The position numbers and the translations under genes are program-made. A stretch of DNA of 64,000 bases from Ignelater luminosus (taxonomy: Eukaryota > Arthropoda > Insecta > Coleoptera > Elateridae): NCBI GenBank assembly GCA_011009095.1, contig VTPC01002449.1:62001-126000 (forward strand), written 5' to 3'. Shown piece by piece: positions 1 to 10,659 of the stretch. The notes beneath the pieces were generated by a model. It was not told where the DNA came from, made no database searches, and worked only from the letters and a program-made list of their open reading frames with translations. Position 1 is the first letter of the stretch. Every line of letters begins with the position of its first letter.

Positions 1-984
1 TCATGCTATGCCTGTGGTACATACTAAGAATTAAATATTCGATAGCGCGACATATCTCCCCCGACTACACGACCGCACGCCTATGGGCACCAATTCTCCT
101 ACGTTTATACCATCAAATCAGATTGTCAGGTACATGAAGTACTTTTTCGGAAAAAAAGGCGCATTGCACTTTTTACGTATATTTACCTTCTTTTTATGGT
201 AGTTAATGTTTCGAGTCGATAGGCCGTACCATTCCGGCACGATGACAAAAAATTAAAAATAACGAATTTACAAGATTTCAAACTTTTCTATCTCTGAAGA
301 TCATCAGGGTATTTTAACCAAACGGCAAAATGCACAAAGATTTAGGAGAGCCGAATTTCAGCATTAACTACCCTAAAATAACAAAAAGTTCCAAAAGAAT
401 ACTAACTACATTTTCTTCTTCCAATTCACCCCAAAGACAGGCGCACGCCGCTGGTATCTACCTAAGCGTTTTGTCCTGGTGATGCTATTTAGGAAAAGAA
501 AAACCAGCTCTATTAGACCATAATTAACCAAGTTACTGTGTTTTTAGTTGGGCATAGCGGTAGACCATGGTGTTAGATTTAAAAATTTTAAATAAAAATT
601 TAGATTAAAAGTGAGGGATGTCTCCAGTTTCTAGTCAAAAACCAAACTGATCCAGACTATCCATGTATTTTACTTGATATATGATTTGACGTAATAGGTA
701 CATATTTCTTTGAATGTTAATTTATAGTTCTATTGGCAATGAACTATTCAATTACCCATACGCACATGAGCTATTGGAAACATTTTTATATTTTAGTGGA
801 GAACACAGTAACAAATGACACGTTTTTACTAAAATAACATCATAAACCTAACTTTGAAAGCAATACTGGAAATTAAATCTAACACGGTCAAACTGACAAC
901 ATTCCGTCCTCGGAATGCCTGTTAACAAAAGGGTTTGGTTGCACTTTTTGCATCTTCGTAATAAGCCACGTTACAGGGGGCAGT
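1..984. other. AT-rich flank, no gene seen
   Basis: No open frame with recognisable motifs and no tandem structure on either strand. It borders the putative gypsy LTR that starts at 985. Confidence 0.5.
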
Positions 985-1488
985 TGTAAACCGTAAATTA
1001 AGATTTTATAACAGCAATTGCTGGATATACTTGAAAATGTTGTAATGTTTATTTGTTTTTTCGTGTTTATAAGTACATAAAACAGTATCGGTGCAAAAGT
1101 CGTTAAAATTCTCTTAGCATGTATGTTTTATTTCCACTATTCGAGTGGAGATTAAAAAGCATTTGAAAAGTCAATGCGCTGTATTTACAAACTCACTATA
1201 ACTATAATAACTTTAAAAAGAAAATAAGAAAAATCAATAGATACACTATGTTTTTAATTATCGGGACACTCTCCTGCCGATCTTTCTCCCTGAAGCGACT
1301 TATGTAGTTGTTCGAAACGTCAGAGGCCGACACCGAATCGGTTTGCTCGTCAGGATCAGCATCTGCCAAAAGTATTGATAACATCACTTTAGGGAGTGAA
1401 TAGCAAGACTTATAAAGCCATTCCTTTCAACTCACTAAAGTTACTGTGCTGTGCTTATAACTAAGAGAAACATTAGAAGGGTGTTACA
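985..1488 (-). repeat. Putative gypsy 3' LTR
   Basis: Lying just beyond the pol end, this 504-bp block starts TGTAACAC and ends GTTTACA on the minus strand, giving TGTAA...TTACA inverted termini as in LTRs. A TATA-like TTTATAAG (complement of about 1409-1417) and a downstream AATAAA (complement of 1127-1132) sit in promoter-then-polyadenylation order. No second LTR remains in the window to confirm it. A 61-codon open frame inside (1387-1202) is probably incidental. Confidence 0.5.
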
Positions 1489-1499
1489 AGAACTTTTAA

Positions 1500-2385
1500 A
1501 ACTTTTAATTGGTCATCGTATAACTGCTGGTAGCAGTGCAAGAACGAATGAAGAACAAAACTTCTTATTTCAAAAAAACAAAAATTTACAAACGATTAGT
1601 ACAACTTACTCGTGTCAGACTCCAGCAACTGAATGAATTCTCCAGTAGTCCAGCCAGTAGGCCAAACTCTCAATTGATCTTTCGAACACTTCAAGACTTT
1701 TTGAGCTCCCACATTTTATAGTAGGTAGCGATCACCTGCAGCTTGCAATTTTATACGATATGGTCCAACGAATTCACAGCTGAACATTTCAGGCCGTTGT
1801 CCTCGACCTAGGAGAACGAAATAGCCAACTTTGAAGCTTTGGTTGTCTCTTCGTTTGATATCAAACATTCGTTTTTGTCGCTCAGATGTTTCTCTTAGTT
1901 TGACGATGACTTTGGCACGATCGTCAGGTTCAATTTTAGGCGTTACAACTGGCAGATCAGAGAGCAGGTTTCGAGTTTGAGATATCTAACCGTTTTGACC
2001 AAATACTAACTTGAAGGGTGAACAGCCAGTTGTTTTGTGCTTGGTGGTATTTAGTCCTAGTTGAACTTTCCATAATCTGTCCGGTCAATCTGTCGATCTT
2101 CTTGACTCAACACGTAATAAACTGCTGATAGTGCGCTGTACTTGACCATTAAACCGATGTGTACCAAGAGTTGTAACATGTATTTCTATACCAAGTTGTT
2201 TCACAAAGTCTTTGAAGATCTTAGCAGTAAAATTCGTGCCAGCATCATGAATGATCTTACTCAGAGTTCCAAACACTCCGAGAAAGTGTGAAAGTTTTAT
2301 TTCGTTTCTTCGGTTGTCACACTTGATTGTGGATATAAGAGGCAGAATTTGGAGAAGGCATCGGTAATGACCAACAGGTATTGGT
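1500..2385 (-). pseudogene. Gypsy integrase core and C-terminal domain (3' part)
   Basis: On the minus strand from 2385, the segment begins with LLVITDAFSKF, the first catalytic-Asp region of a DDE integrase. A frame change follows. Then comes DAGTNFTAKIFKDF, the second catalytic-Asp region (usually D-x-GT-F), and FNGQVQRTISSLLR, equivalent to the NGQVER strand-transfer helix; the catalytic Glu is replaced by Gln here. Around 1960-1727 the frame reads through a basic region to EFVGPYRI, a GPY/F-type integrase C-terminal module, and stops at TAA. A short WPTGW tail like the end of gypsy Pol continues to about 1630. Several stops make it non-functional. The RVE-type core is the basis for the gypsy assignment. 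Confidence 0.85.
2374..2385. repeat. Target-site duplication, 3' copy
   Basis: ACAGGTATTGGT, identical to 4761-4772. It flanks the 3' end of the Jockey-like element and lies in the gypsy integrase sequence. Confidence 0.92.
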
Positions 2386-2403
2386 CAAGTCAAGTCAAGT
2401 CAA
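2386..2403 (-). repeat. (TTGAC)n 3' tail
   Basis: On the minus strand the element ends in about 3.5 copies of TTGAC directly against the duplicated target. Short tandem tails in place of poly(A) are known for several non-LTR lineages. Confidence 0.85.
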
Positions 2404-2413
2404 TCGTTAAATT

Positions 2414-2456
2414 CCCGCCGAAGGCGGGAGGCCGTTTTAAGCTCCTCGTGGAGCTT
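2414..2456 (-). other. Two strong hairpins near the retroelement 3' end
   Basis: CCCGCC-GAA-GGCGGG (2414-2428) and AAGCTCC-TCGT-GGAGCTT (2439-2456) are perfect stem-loops within 70 bp of the 3' terminus. The position suits an RNA structure recognised by the reverse transcriptase, which is an inference. Confidence 0.7.
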
Positions 2457-2526
2457 CTTCAGCCTGATGAGGGGAGGAATTTTGTGGCGTTAGCGACTTA
2501 GAGAACGGTTCGGTTCGCGCTCATCC

Positions 2527-2548
2527 TGTGTGTGTGTGTGTGTGTGTT
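2527..2548. repeat. (TG)n microsatellite
   Basis: About ten TG repeats in the 3' UTR of the Jockey-like element. The open frames crossing it on both strands are low-complexity artefacts. Confidence 0.9.
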
Positions 2549-2860
2549 TATTGTGTGGCTGCGGTAGTTGTGTGTAGCGGCAGCAGCAGTTTGGTGTTGT
2601 GGGGTGGTGGTGCAGCGGCGGTTCCTCGGTGTGGTAACATCGGAGGCGAAGGGGTGGTGACGCGGCGCGTTAGTTCGGTGTTGGTGGTGGGTACGTGGAA
2701 ATTTCTGTTCCGGCATTTGCCTTGACCACTAGGGAAAACCACGGAAAAACCCTAGTGAGAACAGTCGGCCCGGGGATGTCCCGGACCTCCCGAATGCAAC
2801 GTGGCGCCAGGACGCTGCCTACTTTGCTCGGTAGTTTCGCGGAGGACTGTGGTTGGGAAC

Positions 2861-4760
2861 TTATCTATAGATAAGTGGGGTGTCAAGAAGTATGTCCATC
2901 AACTCGGGAGAGAGGTTCTCGGCACGTCTCATCATGATGGAGGGCGGGTGTTTGGGTTTTCTTTTGGGTCTTCTGCGGGCGGCCGGAGCCCGGGTTCTTA
3001 GGATGTCGAGAACGTGCTCTCTGTTTTGTTCGACCGCCCTGCTCACATATCGACCCCTCATGAATTCGAGGCGCGCATCTACAGGAGGAATACCCGCCCT
3101 GTCGCAGACTTCCTCCGAAGGGAAGAAGCGCTCCAGCCGGAAAATCCTCCTGCAGATGGCCCTCTCTTTCTGTCGGAGTCTTCTGATCGCATATGGCGGT
3201 GCGGAGCCGAAGACTGTGAATCGGTAGTCGATCACGGGCCTTATGAAAGTTTTGTATGTGTGAAGTAGCGTCCTAGGGTGGCAGCCTGGAATGCCGCCGC
3301 AGAGTCTAGAGAGCAAGCCGCTGCGCCGCTGGACAACGTCCAGGCAGTGCTTCAGCTCGTCGCTCCATCTCAGCGTGGGGGTGAAAGTGATGCCAAGGTA
3401 TTTGACAGATGACGAAAGTTGGAGGCGCGAGCCCCACAGTTCCAGGCGGACGTCGTCGGGATCGAATCTGGCCGTGTGGTTGTAGTCGCGGTGGCGGAAT
3501 AAGATGAGGTTGGTTTTCTGGGGATTTGGTCTGACTCTCCACTTCCGGAACCAAGTCTCCAGGCGTCCTAGTTCGTACGCCAGGATTCTGGATCCTTCGG
3601 CGGAGCTTCGAGACGTCACCCAAAGAGCTGTGTCGTCCGCGAATTGCGAGAGGCGGACCTCCGGCTCTTCGGGACGAGGGATGTCATGGCAGAAGAATAT
3701 GAATAGAAGAGGAGAAAGGATGGACCCCTGAGGGACGCCGGCTCGCGGCGTGTACACCCTGGACTTAGCCTGGTGCACTCGCACGCGGTGTTGGCGGGCG
3801 GACAGGAAACTGCTGATTAACCTGACGAAGCAGGCGGGGATTTCGGCGGCTCGGAGCTTAAAGAGAAGCCCCTCGTGCCAGACCTTGTCGAAGGCCCTCT
3901 CGATGTCGAGGAATGTGGCCGTTACGCACCGTCTCGAGTTGAAGGCCACCGAGACGTCGGTGTGTAGGCGGAGAATGGGGTCTGTTGTGGATCTGCCAGG
4001 ACGGAATCCTGTTTGATGCTCTGGGAGGAGGTCGTGGGCGTCTAGGTGTGCTCGGAGTCTATTTGTCAATATCCTCTCGAACACTTTACCTAGAACGTTG
4101 AGAAGGGAAATGGGTCGATAAGATGATGGGTTGGTGGGAGGCTTTGCTGGTTTGGGGATCATGACCACCGTTGCCTCTTTCCAGGCGGTCGGGAAGTAGC
4201 CGCATCGGAGGCAACAGTTGAATATGAGGGTGAGTAAAACGGTGGCTGAGGGAGGTAGGTGTCTCAGGGCTCTTCTCGTGAGAGAGTCGTTTCCCGGAGC
4301 GGAATTCTTGCCAGAAGCAAGCGCCTCGGCTGTTTCCTCTTCGAGGATGGGGCTGATAATGTCTGGGAGATTGTCCGGAGGTTGAGGAGGAGGCACGTGA
4401 AGGCGGGGAGCTATATCTGGATCGAGACGGACGTCATAGTTAATCTCGCGGAGGGCTTGAGCATCAAACAGTGGGTCGTCGGGGAGTTGATGGACTTCTT
4501 CCAGAACGTCGGCGAAGATATTCGCCTTGTCCAGCGGGTCGGCTATTACGTTGCCGTTTTGGTTGAGGTGGGATTCCTGGGTAGCTTTCTGACCAGTGAG
4601 GACTTTGAGTTTGTGCCAGAATCTGGCGCCGTCCCGGTGATCCAGGTTCGAACACGCGGCCGACCAGCATTCCTCCTTTATCCGGGTCACATGCCGGCGG
4701 ACGATAGCGCTTAGTCGGTTCCACTGTGTTTTCACCACTGGGTCGTGGGTTCGGACGAAT
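2861..4760 (-). pseudogene. Jockey-like reverse transcriptase ORF (endonuclease-less)
   Basis: An open frame without internal stops encodes about 630 residues. In order: linker with KANIFADVL; RT finger/palm block with NSAPGNDSLTRRALRHLP and NPSSYRPISLLNVLGKVFERI; QTGFRPGRSTTDPI; FLDIERAFDKVWHEGLLFKL (first catalytic Asp); GVPQGSILSPLLF; QFADDTALWV (catalytic FADD); then the thumb with KYLGITFTPTLRW and a basic C-terminus. All RT motifs are present and the frame is intact, so the insertion is fairly young. Lacking the endonuclease and its own start, it should not be autonomous. It is read in frame with the upstream gypsy integrase fragment, so a fusion product is conceivable only if that locus were transcribed. 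Confidence 0.9.
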
Positions 4761-4772
4761 ACAGGTATTGGT
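4761..4772. repeat. Target-site duplication, 5' copy
   Basis: ACAGGTATTGGT, the partner of 2374-2385, at the 5' truncation point of the Jockey-like element. Confidence 0.92.
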
Positions 4773-5285
4773 ATTTCTCGGGAGTTTTTGGTAGGGGACC
4801 AAGGTAATCGATGTATACGGTATGAAAAGGTTTTCTGATCTTGGAATGGGATGTAAAAACCCTTGCTTCGGCCCTGACCTATTTTTTTCGAATGGTGCAA
4901 ACAATGTTCAACATATTTTTTAACAAAACGCGTCATATGCAGAAACCAAAAGTAAAGTTTGATCGAAACTAACGTTTTTTCACAACCTACATGACTTTGG
5001 TCGTCATGAAAAAAACTGGACCGATTTTTTTCGGGAACATAAAGAGATTGAAGTGTTTTGTGTTTATTTGTGGTTACGAGGTGATAAAGAGTGCCTTTCT
5101 CAAATTTATAGTGCCTCACAGTACATTCGTCATTGTTTTTGATGGCTGTAGTGATTTCTTTGCATTCTGAATCAAGAGATTGGCTGGCAGTCAACCAATT
5201 TGTACAATTAAACGGTTCAGTTTGTATCAAATCTACACTTTCAGTTGGGTTTCGATTTAGAAAGTCAACATGAGAAATTTCGGAG
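4761..5285 (-). pseudogene. Gypsy RNase H tail and integrase zinc-binding domain (5' part)
   Basis: On the minus strand the frame starts with HVDFLNRNP, matching the 'H-x-DALSRNP' end of gypsy RNase H. A linker follows, then the integrase H2C2-type finger: HDDQSH supplies the two histidines, and the C-x-x-C pair should follow about 30 residues on, but here it reads CLHH, so the second Cys is His. The frame then enters the start of the core and is cut at 4761 by a non-LTR insertion. It remains open straight into the inserted element, producing the first ~150 codons of a 789-codon chimeric frame (5230-2861). The missing Cys suggests decay. Confidence 0.8.
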
Positions 5286-5294
5286 CCTTATAAC

Positions 5295-6180
5295 CAAATC
5301 TGCGTATGTGGATTTCCTTATAGTATTCTATAGTTTTTTCCGAAATCTGTCTTGAGTGGAGATCAAGTCCTGAGTTTCTCTACCTGGCCTATAACCTTCT
5401 TGTGATTCTAGCAGCTAATGCTTCACTTGACTTCTAAGACATATTTCAAGTATCCTGGACTTGATTTTTTCCGAAGCATTTAACAAAGATATTCGACGAT
5501 GGTTGCTGTTGTCTCCCTTTTTGCACAATGGGACTATGATGGCCACTTCCCAGTCTGCAGGTATTCTGCCTTGCTTCCATGCTAGGGATAGGTACTTGGA
5601 ACAGTAGATACTTCCCTGCTTTTCCCACGTGCCTCAGCATCTTTGGTGCGATGCCATCATGCCCAGCTGCCTTTTCAGAACAGGTCTCATCTCTTCTTTA
5701 GTGGCGGAGTCGGTTGTAAACTCTTGGTTTTCTTTTACTAGTTGAGCATCCTCTCTTGTTTCCAGCAAATACATAAAATATTCTCTTTATCTATTCATAA
5801 TATTCTTATCATCCGTTAGTAGACATTTATTTTTGTCAAGAATGTTCTACAAGGCACTTCGTTGCTATTTGTTAAGCCTTTTAAGAATTTTAGAAAAGTG
5901 TTTGACTTTCATCAAAGCCTGTCTCCATTTAGTGACCGAACTGTTCTCAACTAGCTTTTTTCGTATCTTGTACTATTCTCTTGACTTTTTATCTCTGCTC
6001 TTTGTAGTTATTGTAGCTATCGTGTGTTTCAGTTTCTAGGCATTCCTTTCACTTCCTCTTTTTCAGCTTTATTTCTTCTTTAATCTCTTTATTCCACCAT
6101 CTTGTCATTTTCTTATTAGTTTTTCCCCACACTTTATAGTACCACGTACTGCTTCTGCTGACTCCAAACTCTGAAAACGT
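5295..6180 (-). pseudogene. RTE-like reverse transcriptase fragment
   Basis: Read on the minus strand with several frame changes. A WWN-K/E-rich linker lies at about 6110. AGHDGIAPKM follows at about 5670 and WKQGRIPADWEVAIIVPL at about 5570. Then comes KKGD-x-x-N, RISLLNASEKI and a decayed GYRPGR-TQDLIST, after which it stops short of the first palm Asp. The same motif string occurs in the copies at 10.7-11.5 and 48.6-50.6 kb, so this is a third, shorter member of that APE-type family, often labelled 'craniofacial development protein 2-like' in insect annotations. Its 3' side abuts the gypsy remnant at about 5290. No duplication was found, so the junction may be a deletion rather than an insertion. 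Confidence 0.75.
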
Positions 6181-9100
6181 TCGTTAATCAAGAGAGCAGC
6201 AAACACATGGATCTCGACACACAGCGAACATGGACCACACATCCATTAGGTTCAAGTATAAATTAGAAACATACTTCAGACAAGTGTTCCACACAGAGAA
6301 CGCACCCGGTATTCTGATATAAAGAGTATAAAGTAGAAAAACAAAGAGTATCTTAGAATAGCGCACAAAAAAAATTGTATATTTAGGTGGGACATAAAGC
6401 ACGAAAGAAATGTATCTTAAAAAATGAATAAAGGCAGGGTGTTCTAATGAATGCAGCGTATCGAAGATATGAGAAAAATCAATCACCTCTGATCATAGAG
6501 CCTGGCAGCGCCTTGTAGCCTTTTAAGCTTACGTTAACTCTCGAACGGGCTACCTTCGGTGGAGAGATACTCTCCTTCTCTCTCTCTTTCTTTATTTTTT
6601 TCAAAACAAAAAGAAGGAAATAAAACCAAGCGAGTCGAAGACGCATGGACATTAATTGGTAAATAAACATCTTATAAACCCTGAACAATAAGAGCGAGGC
6701 AGTTCAATCATAAAAAGGTGTGTGTTTGTTCTTGCTATTGCTAATTTGGTTTCATGCATTAGGAATAGAATTGCGTAGCCGCAGTTTCTTATAACCCTAC
6801 GCTTTAAAGTCGAATTAAGTCTAGGTTTCTGAAATACTAATTTTAAGTAAACAAAATTAACAATGACGGCCATGCAGTATCAACTGTTTTTTCTTGTATT
6901 TAAAAACGGTTTTTTCCGCTATTTACCCTAAGAATAACATTGAAATGTTTTTTTAATTTAAAATAAATGATGATGTAGTTTAATATTGTTTTTAACATTG
7001 CCACATTTGCTCAGATTCTGCGTATCTATAAAACGTTACAATATTGACGAATAGCATGAATTAAAACCGACAAAAATTTCAACAAGTTCTAGTCTTCTTA
7101 GGGATTTGGAATGTATTTCCTCGGTGTGCTCCTTAGGGTATTGAATCATTCAAGATAGTCTTTGTTAGGGCTGTTTTAGCCGCACTTATATCTTCCTTTT
7201 TTATTTTCGAGGTCAATGCTTAAAATATGCAACGTAGAGTGTCCAACCTTAAAAATCCATTACTGTGTAAATACCCCATTAGAACTACAACAATATTAGA
7301 TATCGACACGCTGATTCTCTAAAATTACCCACCAATCCAGAATATTTTAGATTATTTTTGTGTACATACGAAAACGCCACACTATAATTAAAGGTCGTAA
7401 AAGCAAAGCTCCCGTGTCTAAAGGTAAAATTCCATACAATAATAACCGAAGCTCTTTAGTCCGATAACCGATAGGTTTTTCGTGACTGTATTTTCGTCAA
7501 GGGAATTAAAAACACTTACCCGCCATCGTTAATTAAAGTATTATGCTAACTACCGTGTCCTTTGGCATGGAGATGTGTTGTGAGTGCTGTTATAATAAAG
7601 CCAGTGTGGAAACAATAATTAATTTTACAGGAAAACTTATCTGAATAACATCAACTTTCAACAGAAAGTACAAACAAAACAACGAAACGGCAGCCAAGTT
7701 ATAACGATGCCTGTATTGTTCAGTATACCACGTATAGTAGTTAGTTGTATACACTGAAATGTTACCCTAGAGAAAATAATTTATGTATTACAATACGCCG
7801 TGCACACGGACGTGACATTTTTCAAACTGGCAACATCCCTTAATTATAAGCCTTCTGAAATATTCAAAATTAAATTTGCCCTTACGACGATGTAGTACAT
7901 CTAGGCAAGTAACGCACCGAGTAAGTAAGAGAAGATAGAAACGAGAAAGTAAATGTTTTATAATACTTTTTAAACTTTCCGAAAGTGACAGTACATTTTC
8001 TGTATTACAAGCAAAAGAAAAATATTAAAAAATAATCTTTGCGCTTTTTTCTCTCTCGCCTGAATAAAATCTAAAGTGGAGAGAAAACAATTCATTAAAG
8101 TGAACTCATTGACTTCTAAATAGGTCGGGGCTGTTGGAAACTTGGTGGAAATGGGGTTGAATTTTAAATAAATCTACATTTATACATGGAAAGAAGGCTA
8201 AAAGAATGTTTACAAGGTTAAATTTATTTTCAAATTAAGTTAGAACTGTGCTTTTTGCTATTATTTATTAGGTTTTTGAATGTATGGTAGATATCTGAAA
8301 ATTCTATTTATTCCTTAACAATCTTCCAAATGTTGCAGTTTCTTTAATGCTTCTGGAGTCAAATATAAATAAATTTCACTTATGTTACCTGGCTATACTT
8401 ACCTGTAAATTATTGTTGTCTAAAAAAATGAAGCCGAACCGTGCTTTGCTCTTAACTAGCTTTGTTGTTTCTTGGAAACACAACCAAAAACTTGATCGTG
8501 AATTTATCAGAAATCTGAGTAGATTCCTTATATTGACGAATATTTTATTACAAGTTAATAACTGTAAATTAAGACCCAACAAGTTTGTTTTCTTCCTCAT
8601 CTTCATATAGATATCTTTCCGTTAAAAAGCAGAATAAGAGTTGTTTTTGGAAGTTTATTAATTGTATCCTCCGTTTCAATTCATTTCCAGAATGTAACTC
8701 TGTAATTTTTTTTTGCTGCAGTTGTCCAAAGTTAGCAGAGAAAATCCTTAAAACTGGGTCTTAATCACCCTTTCAATAATCCCTTTTTAACGCTTTCTAT
8801 TCAATAATACTATAGGCAGTTTTCATAACTAATAGGTTATGTTTGGATTTTCTAAAGTCTCGCCAAAATACAATTAATTAGTAAAGAGCACTAAAAATCG
8901 TCAAATATGCCGACAAAATATGCTTTAAAAAATCTAAGATATGCATTTAAATATGTACAAAGAATTTAAAATATTCCCGATAAAGTACGTGAACTTAAGC
9001 TCGTTAATTTTCTATTTTTGAAGATTATGCATAATACAAATGATTATACACAATCTGTATATCTTTTGTACTTGATATTGCTAAATTAACAATTAACTTA

Positions 9101-9275
9101 ATTGATAATTAATTACATCTTGTTAAAATTACATACTTACATACGTTTTCGGCAGTAAAATTGTGTCTTCTATGTTATAGAATACTTCACACGATGTGGT
9201 GGTAGGAAGATAAAAATTTAATTAGATCTTCCCACATTTAAAAAAATCCCGCAAATCTACAAAAGCTCTGAAAAG
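6181..9275. other. AT-rich stretch, no gene seen
   Basis: Open frames here are short, low-complexity and lack domain motifs. No tandem repeat is evident. Confidence 0.5.
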
Positions 9276-9279
9276 CCAA

Positions 9280-10642
9280 TGAAAAATTCTTTTTAACTGA
9301 AAATTTCCAGATGACAAATGGAAATTCCCAAATAGCAACCGCAATTTTTCAAATGATAACTAGAAATTTCCACTTGTCACGTGGAAACTTCAGTTGTTTT
9401 CTGGAATTTGCTAGTTACCATTTGAAAACCTTCTACTAGAAGATATTGAAAAGCTTGTCCTTTGCACCTATTCACGAAAGCCCCGAAGGGCCAATTTTCT
9501 ATTACCTGGAAATTTTCAGATGACAACTGGTACTTTCCAACTGATAACTGGACATTTCCAGACGACAACTTGAAATCTCCAGATATTAGGTAGAAATAAC
9601 AACTGGAGGTTTCCAATACTTTCTATTAACAAGATTCCTAAATGGTAACTGAAAAATTCCAGATAACCACCTGAAGTTATCAGATAAGAACGGGGAATTT
9701 TCAGATAACTACTGAAATTTCCATATGACAAGTAAATATTTCTAGTTATCATTTGGAAATTTGCAGTTGCCATTTGAAAATTTCTACAAAAGTCATGGAG
9801 AAATGGAAATTCTTACAATTTTTTTTCTGGAATTTCCACATGGCAATTGCAAGTTTTCAGCTGTAATTTGGAAATTTAGACTTACCATCTGAAGAATTCC
9901 AATTCTCATCTGGAAATTATTAGTTGTTATCTAGAAACTTCCAGTTTCAAGCCAGGAGAAAGAAAAAAATAGAAATATTTAGTTTACATTTGAAAATTTC
10001 CAATTGTCATCTGGAAATTTCAACTTATCATCTGGAGAATTCCAGTTCTCATCTGGAAATTATTAGTTGTTATCTAAAAACGTCTAGTTGTTATCTAGAA
10101 ACTTCTAGTTTCGAGTCAGAAGAAAGAAAAATTATAAATTTTCAGTTTTTATTTGGAAATTCCGAGTTGTCATCTGGAAATTTCAACTTATCATCTGGAG
10201 ATTTTTAGTTCTCATCTGGAGATTATTTGTTGTTATTTTAAAAACGACTAGAATTTGAAAATTCCAGTTTTAAGTCATGACGAGGAAACATTAGAAGCTT
10301 TTAGCTTTTATTTCAAAATTTCCAGTTGTTATCTGGAAATACCTAGTTACCAATTGAAAATTTACTTTTTCCATCTGCAAATTTTTAGTTAAAACAATTT
10401 TACATTGACCTATCGCGGCTTTCGTAGATAGCTGGAAATGACATTTAGAAATCTTGAATGTTCTCTAATAGAAAGTTTCCAAAAGATAACTGAAGGTATC
10501 CAGCAAACAACTAGAAGTTTCCAGATAAGAACTGAAAATCTGCTACAAAAGCCCCGAAGGGCCAATGTAAATTTTTCTTTAACTGGGAATGTCCAGGTAA
10601 CAATTGGAAATCTTCAAATGACAACTGGAAATTTCCAGATAA
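9280..10642. repeat. GGAAATTTCC minisatellite array with orientation switches
   Basis: The array is built from a ~21-24 bp unit centred on the palindrome GGAAATTTCC plus an asymmetric GATGACAACT spacer. From about 9300 to 9800 the spacer reads in the GATGACAACTGG sense; from about 9850 to 10430 it reads as the complement (CCAGTTGTCATC); from 10430 to 10642 it reverts. The middle domain has a higher-order repeat of roughly 145-165 bp (compare 10007 with 10170). A hairpin-forming AAAAGCCCCGAAGGGCCAAT recurs at about 9475 and 10552, with a diverged copy at about 9257. The array is interrupted by the RTE-like element at 10655 and resumes at 18179. Confidence 0.88.
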
Positions 10643-10654
10643 TAGGTACAAATA
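10643..10654. repeat. Target-site duplication (left)
   Basis: TAGGTACAAATA, matching 18167-18178 at 10 of 12 positions. The uninterrupted satellite paralogue at about 9585 reads TAGGTAGAAATA, giving the pre-insertion state. Confidence 0.75.
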
Positions 10655-10659
10655 CTTAC

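Larger units (their letters stand above)
2386..4760 (-). mobile_element. 5'-truncated Jockey-like non-LTR retrotransposon
   Basis: A 2375-bp insertion precisely bounded by two identical 12-bp copies of ACAGGTATTGGT (2374-2385 and 4761-4772). On the minus strand it starts inside the linker between endonuclease and reverse transcriptase, so the endonuclease is missing, as expected for 5' truncation during target-primed reverse transcription. It continues through RT to a stop at 2861 and a 475-bp 3' UTR. Its 3' end is a TTGAC tandem tail, not poly(A). The element is GC-rich, in sharp contrast to its AT-rich surroundings. FADD palm motif, domain order and C-terminus suit the Jockey/CR1 side of non-LTR elements; the exact clade is inferred. 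Confidence 0.9.
985..5290 (-). mobile_element. Ty3/gypsy LTR-retrotransposon remnant, interrupted
   Basis: Read on the minus strand, the order is: end of RNase H (about 5285-5240), integrase zinc-binding domain (about 5130-4860), first part of the integrase core, a 2.4-kb foreign insertion (2386-4760), the rest of the core (2373-2085), the integrase C-terminal domain (about 1950-1727), then a TG...CA-bounded putative LTR (1488-985). This is the 3' half of a gypsy pol gene plus LTR. Gag, protease, most of RT/RNase H and the 5' LTR are absent, because an RTE-like fragment takes over at about 5295. Stops and frame changes mark it as an old, inactive copy. An endogenous errantivirus-type relative cannot be excluded, but no env frame is seen. 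Confidence 0.85.

Noticed and set aside
2498..2742. Short frames on both strands over the GC-rich TG repeat
   Set aside because: Low-complexity 3' UTR of the Jockey-like element.
2861..5230. A single 789-codon gene on the minus strand
   Set aside because: It is two unrelated elements joined in frame: gypsy integrase up to 4761 and a Jockey-like RT beyond, separated by a perfect target duplication.
6184..6486. 100-aa minus-strand frame with hydrophobic stretches
   Set aside because: Phe/Leu/Ile-rich translation typical of AT-rich DNA; no other gene signal.
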